DNA of 21,332 nucleotides. Source: Ichthyophthirius multifiliis (lineage: Eukaryota > Ciliophora > Oligohymenophorea > Hymenostomatida). Under the pieces are notes generated by a model. The model was not told the DNA's origin. It made no database searches and was given only the letters and a program-made list of their open reading frames with translations. Location: contig NW_004087479.1 of the NCBI RefSeq assembly GCF_000220395.1, positions 1 through 21,332 of the forward strand. The letters run 5' to 3'. A program made the translations under genes and the position numbers. The stretch's first letter is position 1, and each line of letters opens with the position of its first letter. This document shows positions 12,541-21,332 of the stretch, piece by piece.

Positions 12541-15415
12541 TCAAGAAGAAATAAATCCTGACTATTTAAGATGAAGTTCATAAATTTTAAATTCTAACTT
12601 TGAATATATTCCATTATGTCCACAATCTAAAGGCAGTAAAAACCCTAGCTTAATTTAAAGATTGCTTTCCTATTCATTTTGTTTTTATTCTTATTAAAAA
12701 CTTTCAGTTGATAAACTACTTATATCTTCAATGTTAATTTTTTTAGCCATTTTAACCATGATAATTTAAAATTTTTAACAAATATTTTCTATATCATTAG
12801 TTAATTTCCTTTAGAAAATTTCATGATCACTTAATTTAACTTACTGATTTAATTCATTTAATTTATTAATTAATTCTTTCATTTTTAAAATACTATATTT
12901 CAAATATCCGTTTATATTCAATTTTTTTTAATTATAAATTTTTAAGGTTTAATACTTCCCCAAATCTCCAAATTCAAAATAAATTACTTTTTTAAAAAAT
13001 AAAATAAAAATATTGATATATAAAAATAACTTTAAAAATTTCATATTATTAATTTTATTAAAAAGCTGTAAAAATCGAAGCAATAGTTAAGCCCCCTGAA
13101 TCGAATTTATCAAAAGCAGTAAAACAATTAATAATAAAATCTTGAAATTGTTTATCCGATTTTATATCTTCAGTAAGAATTCCATTATAATTATATTGGA
13201 AACCATTTTAATTATTTTATAATTATTATTATTTTTCATTTTCAATTTTAATTTCAATAGTTTTAGGTCTTGTAGTTTAAGCGAGTTCTGATGTTTCGCC
13301 ATCGATACTGATATTAACACTTTCATTTAGTGGATTTTAATTATTTAAGGGAATATCAATTATTTTTTAAGGTTTATTTCGACTTTCTGGTACTGAAATT
13401 GACCTATTCAATCTGTTATTTTCATCATTTAAAAAACTATTAAAAGTAGTATTATGTTCAACTGTCCTATATTTTGATATTTCTACTATAATTTCAATAA
13501 TTCTTCTTATGGAATTAAACAAAGAATTATAATCATTAATAGAAATAAAATTCTCTATGTGATTTTCTATTTAAGGTTATTTTTCATTTTAAAGTGCTTT
13601 CTTATATTATAATTTTTTTGCAATAAAATAATTTTTAACTTATGAATAAAATCCATTGCTTTGTTTTATAGATTTTAAATATTAATAATCCAAACTGTTT
13701 AAATGATTAAATATGTATTATTTACTAACTCCATTCTATAAACTTGCTTAATAAGGAATTATGTCATCTTTTATATCAAAACTGATTACTTTATAACAAG
13801 AGCAGTTTAAATAGCTAGTATTTATTTAGAGATCCCAATTAGTTAAAAACCTGAATAATTATTTTGATTTGTTTCCTAATCTGTACTATCCTATATCAGA
13901 TATTTAAGAAAAAGTCCTATCTGCAATCAAAAAATCTAGTTTTTTTGAATAAGCTACATAACAAGCGATCATTCCTCCTATACTTTATCCATGTATTCCT
14001 ATTTTTTATTACTTTAAATCTATTCTTAAATAATCTACTATACATTCACAGTCTTTTAATAAATGCTTTTTTTACAAAAATATATATATTTATATATAAA
14101 TGATTTTCTACTATTGTATTAGGTGAGCCTTCACTACATCCATAACCTCTGTAATTCCATATTAATAAGTTGATTCCTTTTTTTATGTAAAACTCTATCC
14201 AATCGCTCTATTTTTATTTTAATGGCTTTATCATATTTAAAAATAATAAATATAAACATTATAATATATGTTTTCGTAATATCCGCCATTAGGATTGCAG
14301 TAAATAAATGTAGAATTAATTTAATTTTAATTATTTACATTTTATTAATTTTCTCCATAAATAAACATACTTTTTTAATAAAATATTTTTATTTTATTTT
14401 TAAAAAGAGATACCAATCAATTATTTTTGAATCAAAAGATTTTAAAAAAAGTCTTTTAACTTCGAATTAATTTTCAATATCTATCCTTAACTTTTTTTAA
14501 TTTAAAAAAAAAAAAAAAAAAAAAATTACTTAATCCAATGTACCAAATGTTCGATTAGTTAACCATCTAAAAACTCTTTGTTTCAAAGGTTGATATTCAA
14601 TTAAATTTATTAATAGTTACTAACAAGAATATTTATATATAAATAAAATATAGATCATTTTTAATTACTTCGAGTTATTTTAATGTATCTATCAAACCTT
14701 ACAAAGTTAAATTATGCTCTTTGCATTATTTATCTATATTTTAAAATAAATATATTTTATATTTTGTAGAATTATTTGTATAACTTTTAATTAATGTTTA
14801 TAACTTCATTGGTTGTTAAAGCAATTCCCATAATTAAAAAGACTTTTCATTATCACTAAATTTAATTTACTTTAGTAAATCTACTATCATATTAACCAAA
14901 TTACAAAAAGATTTTTATTATTTAGATATAACATATGTATCGTTCATTAAATTAAATGCTTATTAAAGGCCTTATAGGTTATTTTTTATTTAAAATATTT
15001 AATCGCTAGTGTGTTAATTATATATTAAAGTTATTTAATCAGGATCTTCCATTATACATTAAATAATTTCTTAAAGCTTTTATACAATCATTATACTTCT
15101 TTTTGCAAATGAAACACTAAAATTATTCTCTATACTTCTTAAAAAAAACCAAAAAGAGCCTGGAAAAACTAGAAATCTACAAAATAATTAAAGTAACTTA
15201 TATAAGCTTATTATCATTAACTAAAAATAAATATTATAAAATATTAAAAATTTAGTTTTTTTTACTATAATTGATAAAAACGAGTTAAATAATAACCCTA
15301 TAAAGCTATAGTAAGCATAAAATATCAAAAATATCAGAAAAATACAGATTATTAAGGAAATATAATAAAATAAGTTCAGATTATTTTTAATAAATTTTTA
15401 AATCTTCTGATACAT
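12541..15415 (-). CDS. Membrane-anchored alpha/beta hydrolase, Bem46/ABHD-like serine hydrolase (825 aa)
   Basis: Exons are 15415..15266, 15220..14669, 14619..14530, 14490..14414, 14369..14258, 14207..14112, 14065..13031, 12986..12956 and 12875..12541. An N-terminal membrane segment (about 13-35, LFYYISLIICIFLIFLIFYA) is followed by FLVFPGSFWFFLR, a start I recall from ciliate members of this family. The hydrolase core shows STFIYCNPNGGYYE, SDWIEFYIKKG, INLLIWNYRGYG, the nucleophile elbow HGQSIGG (Ser387) and IADRTFS. The acid is probably Asp459 or Asp460 (DIKDDIIPY). The catalytic His is probably His801 in LDCGHNG, close to the C-terminus, which supports keeping the last exon. A long Asn/Gln-rich insertion lies between about 500 and 690. 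Family members include serine hydrolases acting on lipids or palmitoyl-proteins; the substrate here is unknown. Weakest joins: the 44-nt and 80-nt introns flanking the 31-nt exon 12986..12956. Confidence 0.85.
14504..14525. repeat. Poly-A/T run inside a 39-nt intron of the hydrolase gene
   Basis: 22 consecutive A on the + strand form the polypyrimidine-like body of intron 14491..14529 as read on the minus strand. The intron is 39 nt, a multiple of three without TGA, so a change of run length would alter whether a retained copy stays in frame. Confidence 0.85.
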
Positions 15416-15738
15416 TTAGAATTTTTTATATATTAATATATTTATTAAATATAAATAATTATTTCATAAAAAAAATCATATAATTAGTTATATATATATT
15501 TTAATTTATTTAAATTTATGATAATTTTTTATTTTAATTTAATTAATTATTAAATATTTATTTATTTATTTAAAGAAAGATATTCAATTTAATTAATATA
15601 AAATAAAGAAATACTATATTTTTTTAAATTTTATTTATTATAATATAATATGATAATTTAAAAAAAAAAAAAATATTTATATATATATATATATATAATT
15701 ATTCAAAAAAAATTAATTTATTTTGAAATATTTTTAAA
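15416..15738. other. Spacer between kinase 3' end and hydrolase 5' end
   Basis: This is 323 bp of A+T-rich DNA with a 13-A run at about 15661-15673 and a (TA)n stretch at about 15679-15697. No coding texture is seen. It must contain the hydrolase promoter and the kinase 3' UTR. Confidence 0.55.
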
Positions 15739-17116
15739 TCAATTTAAAAGCTACATATCTGAAAATTCTAATTCACTTTAATTTTATCTTGAAGTCATTC
15801 CACTTTAAATAAAAGGATGTTATAAAGCATCATTTAATGTCATTCTTTCTTAAGGTTTTTTTACCAACAATTTTTTAATAAAATCTACTCCTTCAAAAGA
15901 AATAAGTCCTGGAAAATCGATTTCATTTTTAACAATATTCAAGAATGTTTTTTCCATATCATTTTTATCTGTAAATGGTGCCTAACCAAATATTAATTCA
16001 TATGTCAAAATTCCTATACTCCAAGCATCTACTGAATTATCGTATTCTTTTCCTTCCACCATCTCTGGACTTGCATAATCTAATGTTCCACAAAAAGTTT
16101 TTCTCATTTAATCTTCTTAAAATGCTGTAGTATAACCGAAATCACATAATTTAAGAACTCCCTATTTTTTATATATAAATCAAAAAAAATCAAAAAATTA
16201 TATATACATTAGTAAGCATGATATTTTCTAATTTAATATCTCTATGTATGAATTTTTTCTAATGCATATAAATTAGTGCTTATATAATTTATCTTATAAA
16301 ATTTGCGGTTATAGGTTCTTTAAATCTTTTATTCGGTTAGCTTTTTAAATCTGCGAATAATTCTTTTCCATGTCCTAATTCTTGTATTAAATATATTGCC
16401 TCTTCATCAGCGAAAAATCCATAAAGTTTTATTAAATTTGGATGTTCTAATAAAGTTTAAGATTTTATTTCCTTTATGATATCTTAGGTAATATTATATT
16501 GATTTATAGTTTCTTTTTTTATTTTTTTTAACGCAAATAAAAAGCTTGTTTTCTTATCACAACTTAAATATACTTCAGAGAATTTACCTTCACCAAGCTT
16601 TTTTATAATGGTCATATTATTTAAATTATAGTTTATTATTTTTTATGTTTAAGGGCTTATACGCCTTGAATCGACTTCTTTTGCTATAAATACAGTCGTT
16701 GTTTTAGAATATTGCCTTGTAAAATTTTCTACTTCATATGTATAATTGGGTGTAAGATACATAGAATTTAAGTCTTTTTTTGACTCCGAACTATTTTGGA
16801 GATATTTATCACTTCTTTGGAGTACCTGATTAACTTTTTCCATTAATTCTTCGGTTGTTAATGTTTCTTTTAAGGGAATGTTGAGATCACTTTTTTTTTG
16901 TTTAATTTAGGTATAATAATATTGAATTGTGTGATGTAATAAAAAGAATTGTTATTCAATTTTTTTTATGTCTTCTAGCAAATTTTCTACAGTGTGCATT
17001 TCGAATTAACGGAATTTTATTTTGTTTATTAAAAATAGAATCTCATCATAGATTTTGTCAAATTTTATATTTAGTTTTTCCTCTTTTAATTCTATTTATA
17101 TGTTATCGTTTTACAT
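15739..17116 (-). CDS. Aurora-like serine/threonine protein kinase (443 aa)
   Basis: Exons are 17116..16208 and 16161..15739, with one 46-nt intron between the catalytic loop and the DFG motif. The kinase domain covers about residues 168-430. It shows a glycine loop GEGKFSEV (175-182), FALK with Lys197 as the ATP-binding lysine, a helix C Glu (IIKEIK, Glu216), HRDIKLEN (291-298), DFG (310-312), a T-loop [10 protein letters not shown] with Thr325, ASPEMVEG, and [12 protein letters not shown]. The CGTLDY..PEM.EG signature and [19 protein letters not shown] match the Aurora group best. The usual Pro of HRDIKPEN is Leu here. The N-terminal 167 residues ([16 protein letters not shown] onward) are charged and helical-looking with no known domain, and there is only a short C-tail. 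Start 17116 is the first Met of the open frame; a Met at 16999 is an alternative. Aurora kinases act in mitosis and in cilia disassembly; the specific role here is not known. Confidence 0.88.
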
Positions 17117-18414
17117 TTTTTTTGTTAATTTTATTTAAAAAGAGTAATAATTATTTTTTCTTTATCTTTTTTTTTATTAAAGAATTTTATGTGTGTATAT
17201 TTAATTTTTTATTAATTTTATTTGAATAAGAATAAAACATTAAAAGAAAAAAAAAATATGCAAAAAATTATTCATGAAAAAAATTTATTTTAATTTCGCT
17301 TATGCTTTTATGAGTTAAATATTATTTAATGATTTATTACATTTAAACTTAATATTTACATATTTTTTATTTGAATAACAATTAAGATTAATTTCAGAAT
17401 TTTCTATATAAAAGTATGTAAATTGGTTAAATTTACAAATAGAATAAATATAAATACATTTATAAATATGTTTTTTATTTCTATTTTGTGTATATAAACA
17501 TATTTTTTATTAATATAAATCAAATTAATAATATTATTATTCACATAGATAATAGATAAATTTACAGTTCTTTGTTTTCTAATTTTTTGTATTAAGCAGA
17601 GGGGATAATTAAATAATGTAAATTTTAATATAGAAAACTAACATAAAAGAATATTGTATCTCTAATATTATAAACTTAAAGACTTTTATTGATTAATATT
17701 ATAAAGAAATAATTATATAACTGATTTTTTATTTGGATAACTAATTTATATTATTTATAATATTTTGGGCTATTTTTAGATAAAATTATTCTATTTAAAT
17801 TATAGACAATTTTTTTTTTTGAATTTATATGATGAAATTAATAAGGATATTTTAATACTTAAAATAATTAATAACAAAAATTTTTAAAATACTTTAAAAT
17901 CTTAAATATTATTAATTTTTCATTATATTTTTAAACAAGTATAAAAAAGAGTTGAAATGAATTTTTTTTTTGAAAAATGTAATCCAAATGAAAATTTTAT
18001 CAAATTTTTTTTTTTATTTTGTTATTTTAATATTTATTAAAATTTGAATAAATAATTAATATTAATTAAAATAAAAGTTAAGATATTTAATAAAAAAAAT
18101 ATATTTATATTTAGTTTATTATAAAAAATATAGAGAATAATAATTTAAAGAAATTATATTTTATAAGAGTAAATATTTTTAATTAAATAAATATATTTAT
18201 TTTTATAAATCGAAATTTTTAAATTATTTTTTATTTTATATACTACAATAATGAAATGATAATAATATTTTTTAATATAAAAATTAATAATTATATTTAT
18301 AAATTTATATATTTGTATATATATATATTTTCTTTTCTAAAATTATTTTGATACAAATAAAGATAAAATAATTTATAATTTATAATTTATTTTATATAAA
18401 AAAACTTCCCTTAA
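17117..18414. promoter_or_regulatory. 1.3-kb divergent intergenic region between kinase and Myb genes
   Basis: The kinase (-) and the Myb protein (+) are transcribed away from each other across this region, so it should hold both promoters. The sequence is A+T-rich throughout. The only notable departure is a small G-rich patch at about 17596-17606 (GCAGAGGGGAT). No gene, tRNA-type B box or hairpin could be recognised. An apparent plus-strand open frame at 16927-17229 is an antisense shadow of the kinase N-terminus. Confidence 0.5.
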
Positions 18415-19702
18415 ATGTCAAGAGATTAATAAAGTGATGATTAAATGGAATAAGAAATATTTAATGATTAATCGGATGAAGAACTTTCTGAAGACGAAAA
18501 TATAAAGCATGAAAACACTACCTAAAATTAGGCTCGATCTGAATTATTTAACCCTAATAGTTTAAATAACAAACGAAAATGGAAAGATCTTGAAAATAAG
18601 GTAAAAAAGGAAGGAAAATTTACAGAAGAAGAAGGTTAATAATTAATAAAATCATTACAAAATTATGCTATATTAAATCAATTAAGCGAAAGTTAGTTTT
18701 TGTAACTTTTTTCTTAAAATTTATAAAGCAAAAAAAGTGTGTGGAATTAAATATCTGAATGCTTACCTTAAAGAAGTATTTTAAGTTGTTACAATTATTG
18801 TAAAAGAAAATTTAATTAAAATAATTATAAAGGAAAATGGAATTAATAAGAAACTTAATAACTTATAAATTTAGTCAATTAACATGGAAATAAATGGAAA
18901 TTAATTGCAAATATTATGGGAAAAACCGCAACAAATATAAGAGATAAATATAAATAAATAGGTATAAAATTATTATATTTAATATATTTTTATTTATTTT
19001 TTTACTTTTAATTTTTATAAATATAATAAATGTTAAAACTGTATATTTATATATATAGGATAAGAAAATTTTAATTAACGATAATAAGGATTTTGGAGCT
19101 TAGATGAATTAATTAATTTGATAAAATTAATTCAATAAAAAGTTAACATTAAGGTGTTATAAAATAGAAAAGAAATGAAAAAAGAATACAATGAAAAGGC
19201 ATAAGAATATAATGAAAGTTCTGTTTAATAATATAATAAAGTAAAAAGAGTTCGAAAATTAACTGATTCTGATAAAAATACATAATTTGTAATAAAATAT
19301 ATTGATTATGAGAACTTTAAATTATTATAAGAAAAATAAATTAAATGGACTGAAATATCAAAAGAATTAAAAACAAAATCAAAAGATGATTGCAAAAATA
19401 AATGGAATTAACATATTTCTAAATTTCTTTTTCAAAAATATTGTTAGTTTACATAAGAAGAAATTAATTAAATATATCGAGCTTTAAAACGAAATAGCAG
19501 CTTTTAAGAAATTTAATAAATATATATAAATAAATCAAAATTTGAAATATAATTTATTGTAAATTAAATAAAAAATTCGTTTAAGAAAAAAAAATAAAAA
19601 AATAATTAAAAATAAGCTCTTGATTAACTTCTTAGTTTTTATTAAGTATAAAGCCAAGAAGATATAGATTCTTTTACTTAATAAGAAAATTCAAATAAAT
19701 GA
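18415..19702 (+). CDS. Myb/SANT-repeat DNA-binding protein, REB1/TTF1/DMTF1-like (396 aa)
   Basis: Exons are 18415..18961 and 19059..19702, with a 97-nt GT..AG intron that splits a Gly codon. The N-terminus is acidic (DDQMEQEIFNDQSDEELSED). Three Myb/SANT-like units follow. The first, about 72-135, starts GKFTEEEGQQLIKSLQ and ends VWNQISECLPQRSILSCYNY. The second, about 140-182, is GKWNQQETQQLINLV, then HGNKWKLIANIMGKTATNI. The third, about 192-301, is GFWSLDELINLIKLIQ, then, after a long insertion, IKWTEISKELKTKSKDDCKN. This 'W.EE..L...V / W..IA..M..T..N.RD' pattern is that of REB1 (yeast), TTF1 (vertebrate rDNA terminator factor) and DMTF1. The C-terminus is Lys/Gln-rich. It is nuclear by inference, binding DNA in promoters or rDNA terminators. 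It is the gene nearest the telomere (about 1.5 kb away). Confidence 0.85.
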
Positions 19703-21060
19703 ATATTAATATTATTATTTTTATAAAAAATTTAAAAAATATATATAAACGGAAATAATTATTTTTTATTTTTTTGTTAATTTATTTATTTATAAAAAAA
19801 TATGAAAAATATATTTTTAAAAAAAATTAATAAAACATTTATTTTATTTAAAATAAATTATCATTTTTATAATTAAATAAAAATATATTAATTTTTATAA
19901 TGATATATTGTATAATTTTTTTATCAATCTTTTTATTTAGTGAAAAAAAAAAAAATAGATGCTTTTATTTTAAATGCTTTAAATAATTTTATTTTAAATT
20001 TTATTTATTATAAACAAAATATTTAATAAAAAAATTAAATTATAATTTTTATTTTATAAAATAAAAAAATTATGATGAAAATATAAAAGCCATTTGAATA
20101 TTTTAACATAGATATTAAAAATAAATTAAATATTGTATTCGAAATTTCAGATTCAAAAATATTTTTGTTAAATACTATTAGAAATTTAATATAGTTATTT
20201 AAATAATATTAAAAAAGAAAAGAATATATATAATAATTTATATATAAAAAATTGTATCATTTTAATTATTTATTGTATATTATAATAATATTTTTTAAAA
20301 TATTATATATTATCATTATATAAAAATTATTATTTAATATAAATTATCATGTATAATAAAAATTATTTAAAATGATTTTATATTTAATTTAATATGCTTT
20401 TCGTTATTTTTATTTCCATTAACCTATTAATGTAATGAAGAATATTTTAATATATTTTATATAAAATTATACTTTTTGTATTATATCCTATTTTAAGATA
20501 TATTTTAAAATAAATTATATATTAAATAATTATAATTTATAAAAAATGACGGACATATTATTAATTTTTGTAACTTTTTTAAAGTTAATAGTGAATTTTA
20601 TAATATCAAATTCATATTAAATAATTTATTATATTTTTTTAATTTTAAAATGATAAAAATTTTTTTAATAATTTTTGAAAAAATTGAAAATAAAAAATAA
20701 GTAAAATAAAAAAAAAGAAAAAAAATATATATATTTTAAATGTAAAAATATTATTTAATAAAAAATTAACAATTAAGATATATATTAAAGATATTTTTAA
20801 TATTAAGTATATAAAAAAAAAAATTATGTGATAATAATAAATTTATTTTTATATTATTTTATATTAAATATTATAATTAAAGTAAAGTAAATATAATTTT
20901 TTACTGTAATAAGATTATTAATTTTAAATTACATATAATTTAAATAAAAAAATTATCTTAAAAATGTATAAAGAGTGATTGTAAATTTAATTATTTTTAA
21001 AAATAATTTTTATAAAAATATATATTAATAAGACAAAAATAAAATAAAATGAAATTAAAA

Positions 21061-21108
21061 TTTATATTTATATTTATATTTATATTTATATTTATATTTA
21101 TATTTATA
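21061..21108. repeat. Subtelomeric TTTATA hexamer array, 8 copies
   Basis: Eight perfect head-to-tail TTTATA units lie about 150 bp inside the telomere. The unit length equals that of the telomere repeat, but the sequence is unrelated. Confidence 0.92.
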
Positions 21109-21115
21109 TAAAAAT

Positions 21116-21171
21116 TGAAATATGAAAAAATTTTATATAAAAATGAAAATATGAAAAAAATTTATATAAAA
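21116..21171. repeat. 28-bp imperfect tandem duplication
   Basis: Two adjacent 28-base copies of a TGAAA-ATATGAAAAAA-TTTATATAAAA type unit differ at a few positions. They lie between the hexamer array and the telomere. Confidence 0.75.
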
Positions 21172-21240
21172 TGAATAGTTTATAAAATTTATATATAAAA
21201 TTAATACTTGATATAATAAATACATAAATGACGTTGGAAT

Positions 21241-21332
21241 GGGTATTTGGGGTTGGAGTTGGGGTTGGGGTTGGGGTTGGGGTTGGGGTTGGGGTTGGGG
21301 TTGGGGTTGGGGTTGGGGTTGGGGTTGGGGTT
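21241..21332 (+). repeat. Macronuclear telomere, GGGGTT repeats
   Basis: Twelve perfect GGGGTT units fill 21261-21332 to the end of the window. They are preceded by one GGAGTT variant (21255-21260), one GGGGTT (21249-21254) and a degenerate GGGTATTT lead-in. The G-rich strand runs 5'->3' toward the right, as expected for the right end of a chromosome. GGGGTT is the Tetrahymena-type repeat. Confidence 0.97.

Larger units (their letters stand above)
19703..21240. other. Subtelomeric gene-free region
   Basis: This is 1.5 kb of extremely A+T-rich DNA between the last gene and the telomere. No coding texture or RNA gene can be seen. It contains short tandem repeats at its distal end (annotated separately), and its last bases, about 21229-21248, are already G-enriched. 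Confidence 0.65.

Noticed and set aside
13864-14470. Two hydrophobic plus-strand frames (79 and 82 aa)
   Set aside because: Both are antisense to hydrolase exons that carry the SDWIEFY, HGQSIGG and ADRTFS motifs.
16927-17229. 100-residue hydrophobic plus-strand frame
   Set aside because: It is antisense to the charged N-terminal region of the kinase. The hydrophobic composition is what the complement of Lys/Asn/Glu-rich codons gives.
17117-18414. tRNA or other Pol III gene in the long spacer
   Set aside because: No cloverleaf-like pairing or GGTTC-type B box is visible. The sequence is nearly all A and T.
1-21332. Bacterial or standard-code reading with most genes broken
   Set aside because: Ciliate-code translation gives six long genes with known motifs, GT..AG introns and a GGGGTT telomere. 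Nothing here supports pseudogenes, transposons or virus-derived elements.

Overview
The window is the right-hand end of a linear ciliate macronuclear chromosome. Three things show this. The + strand finishes in tandem GGGGTT telomere repeats running toward the end. Every gene reads through in-frame TAA and TAG codons (as Gln) and stops only at TGA. The introns are tiny GT..AG introns, mostly 35-60 nt, in a visibly extreme A+T background. GGGGTT telomeres with TAA/TAG=Gln point to an oligohymenophorean (Tetrahymena group). The very high A+T and very short introns fit Ichthyophthirius best, but the genus is an inference. Standard-code ORF finding fails here, so the gene models were built by reading the ciliate code and locating splice sites by eye. 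In all six models the spliced length is an exact multiple of three, with a single terminal TGA.

Layout, left to right: (1) 110-4020 (-), a SAS-4/CPAP-type centriole assembly protein of 1,214 aa with 6 introns. (2) 4352-5716 (+), an intronless 454-aa coiled-coil protein, divergent from SAS-4 across 331 bp. (3) 5896-11447 (-), a 1,715-aa secretory-pathway membrane protein with signal peptide, many beta-rich modules carrying repeated cysteine pairs, one C-terminal membrane segment and 6 introns. (4) 12541-15415 (-), an 825-aa membrane-anchored alpha/beta hydrolase of the Bem46/ABHD type with 8 introns. (5) 15739-17116 (-), a 443-aa Aurora-like protein kinase with one intron. (6) 18415-19702 (+), a 396-aa Myb-repeat DNA-binding protein of the REB1/TTF1/DMTF1 type with one intron. 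(7) About 1.5 kb of gene-free subtelomeric DNA with short tandem repeats, then the telomere at 21241-21332.

The genes do not form one pathway. SAS-4 (basal body assembly), the divergent coiled-coil gene and the Aurora-like kinase could all bear on basal bodies, cilia or the cell cycle. The large membrane protein and the hydrolase look like members of ciliate-expanded families. No RNA gene, CRISPR array, transposon, virus-like element or tRNA could be recognised. Four introns have lengths divisible by three and no in-frame TGA, so their splicing rests on splice-site form and family alignment rather than on frame.
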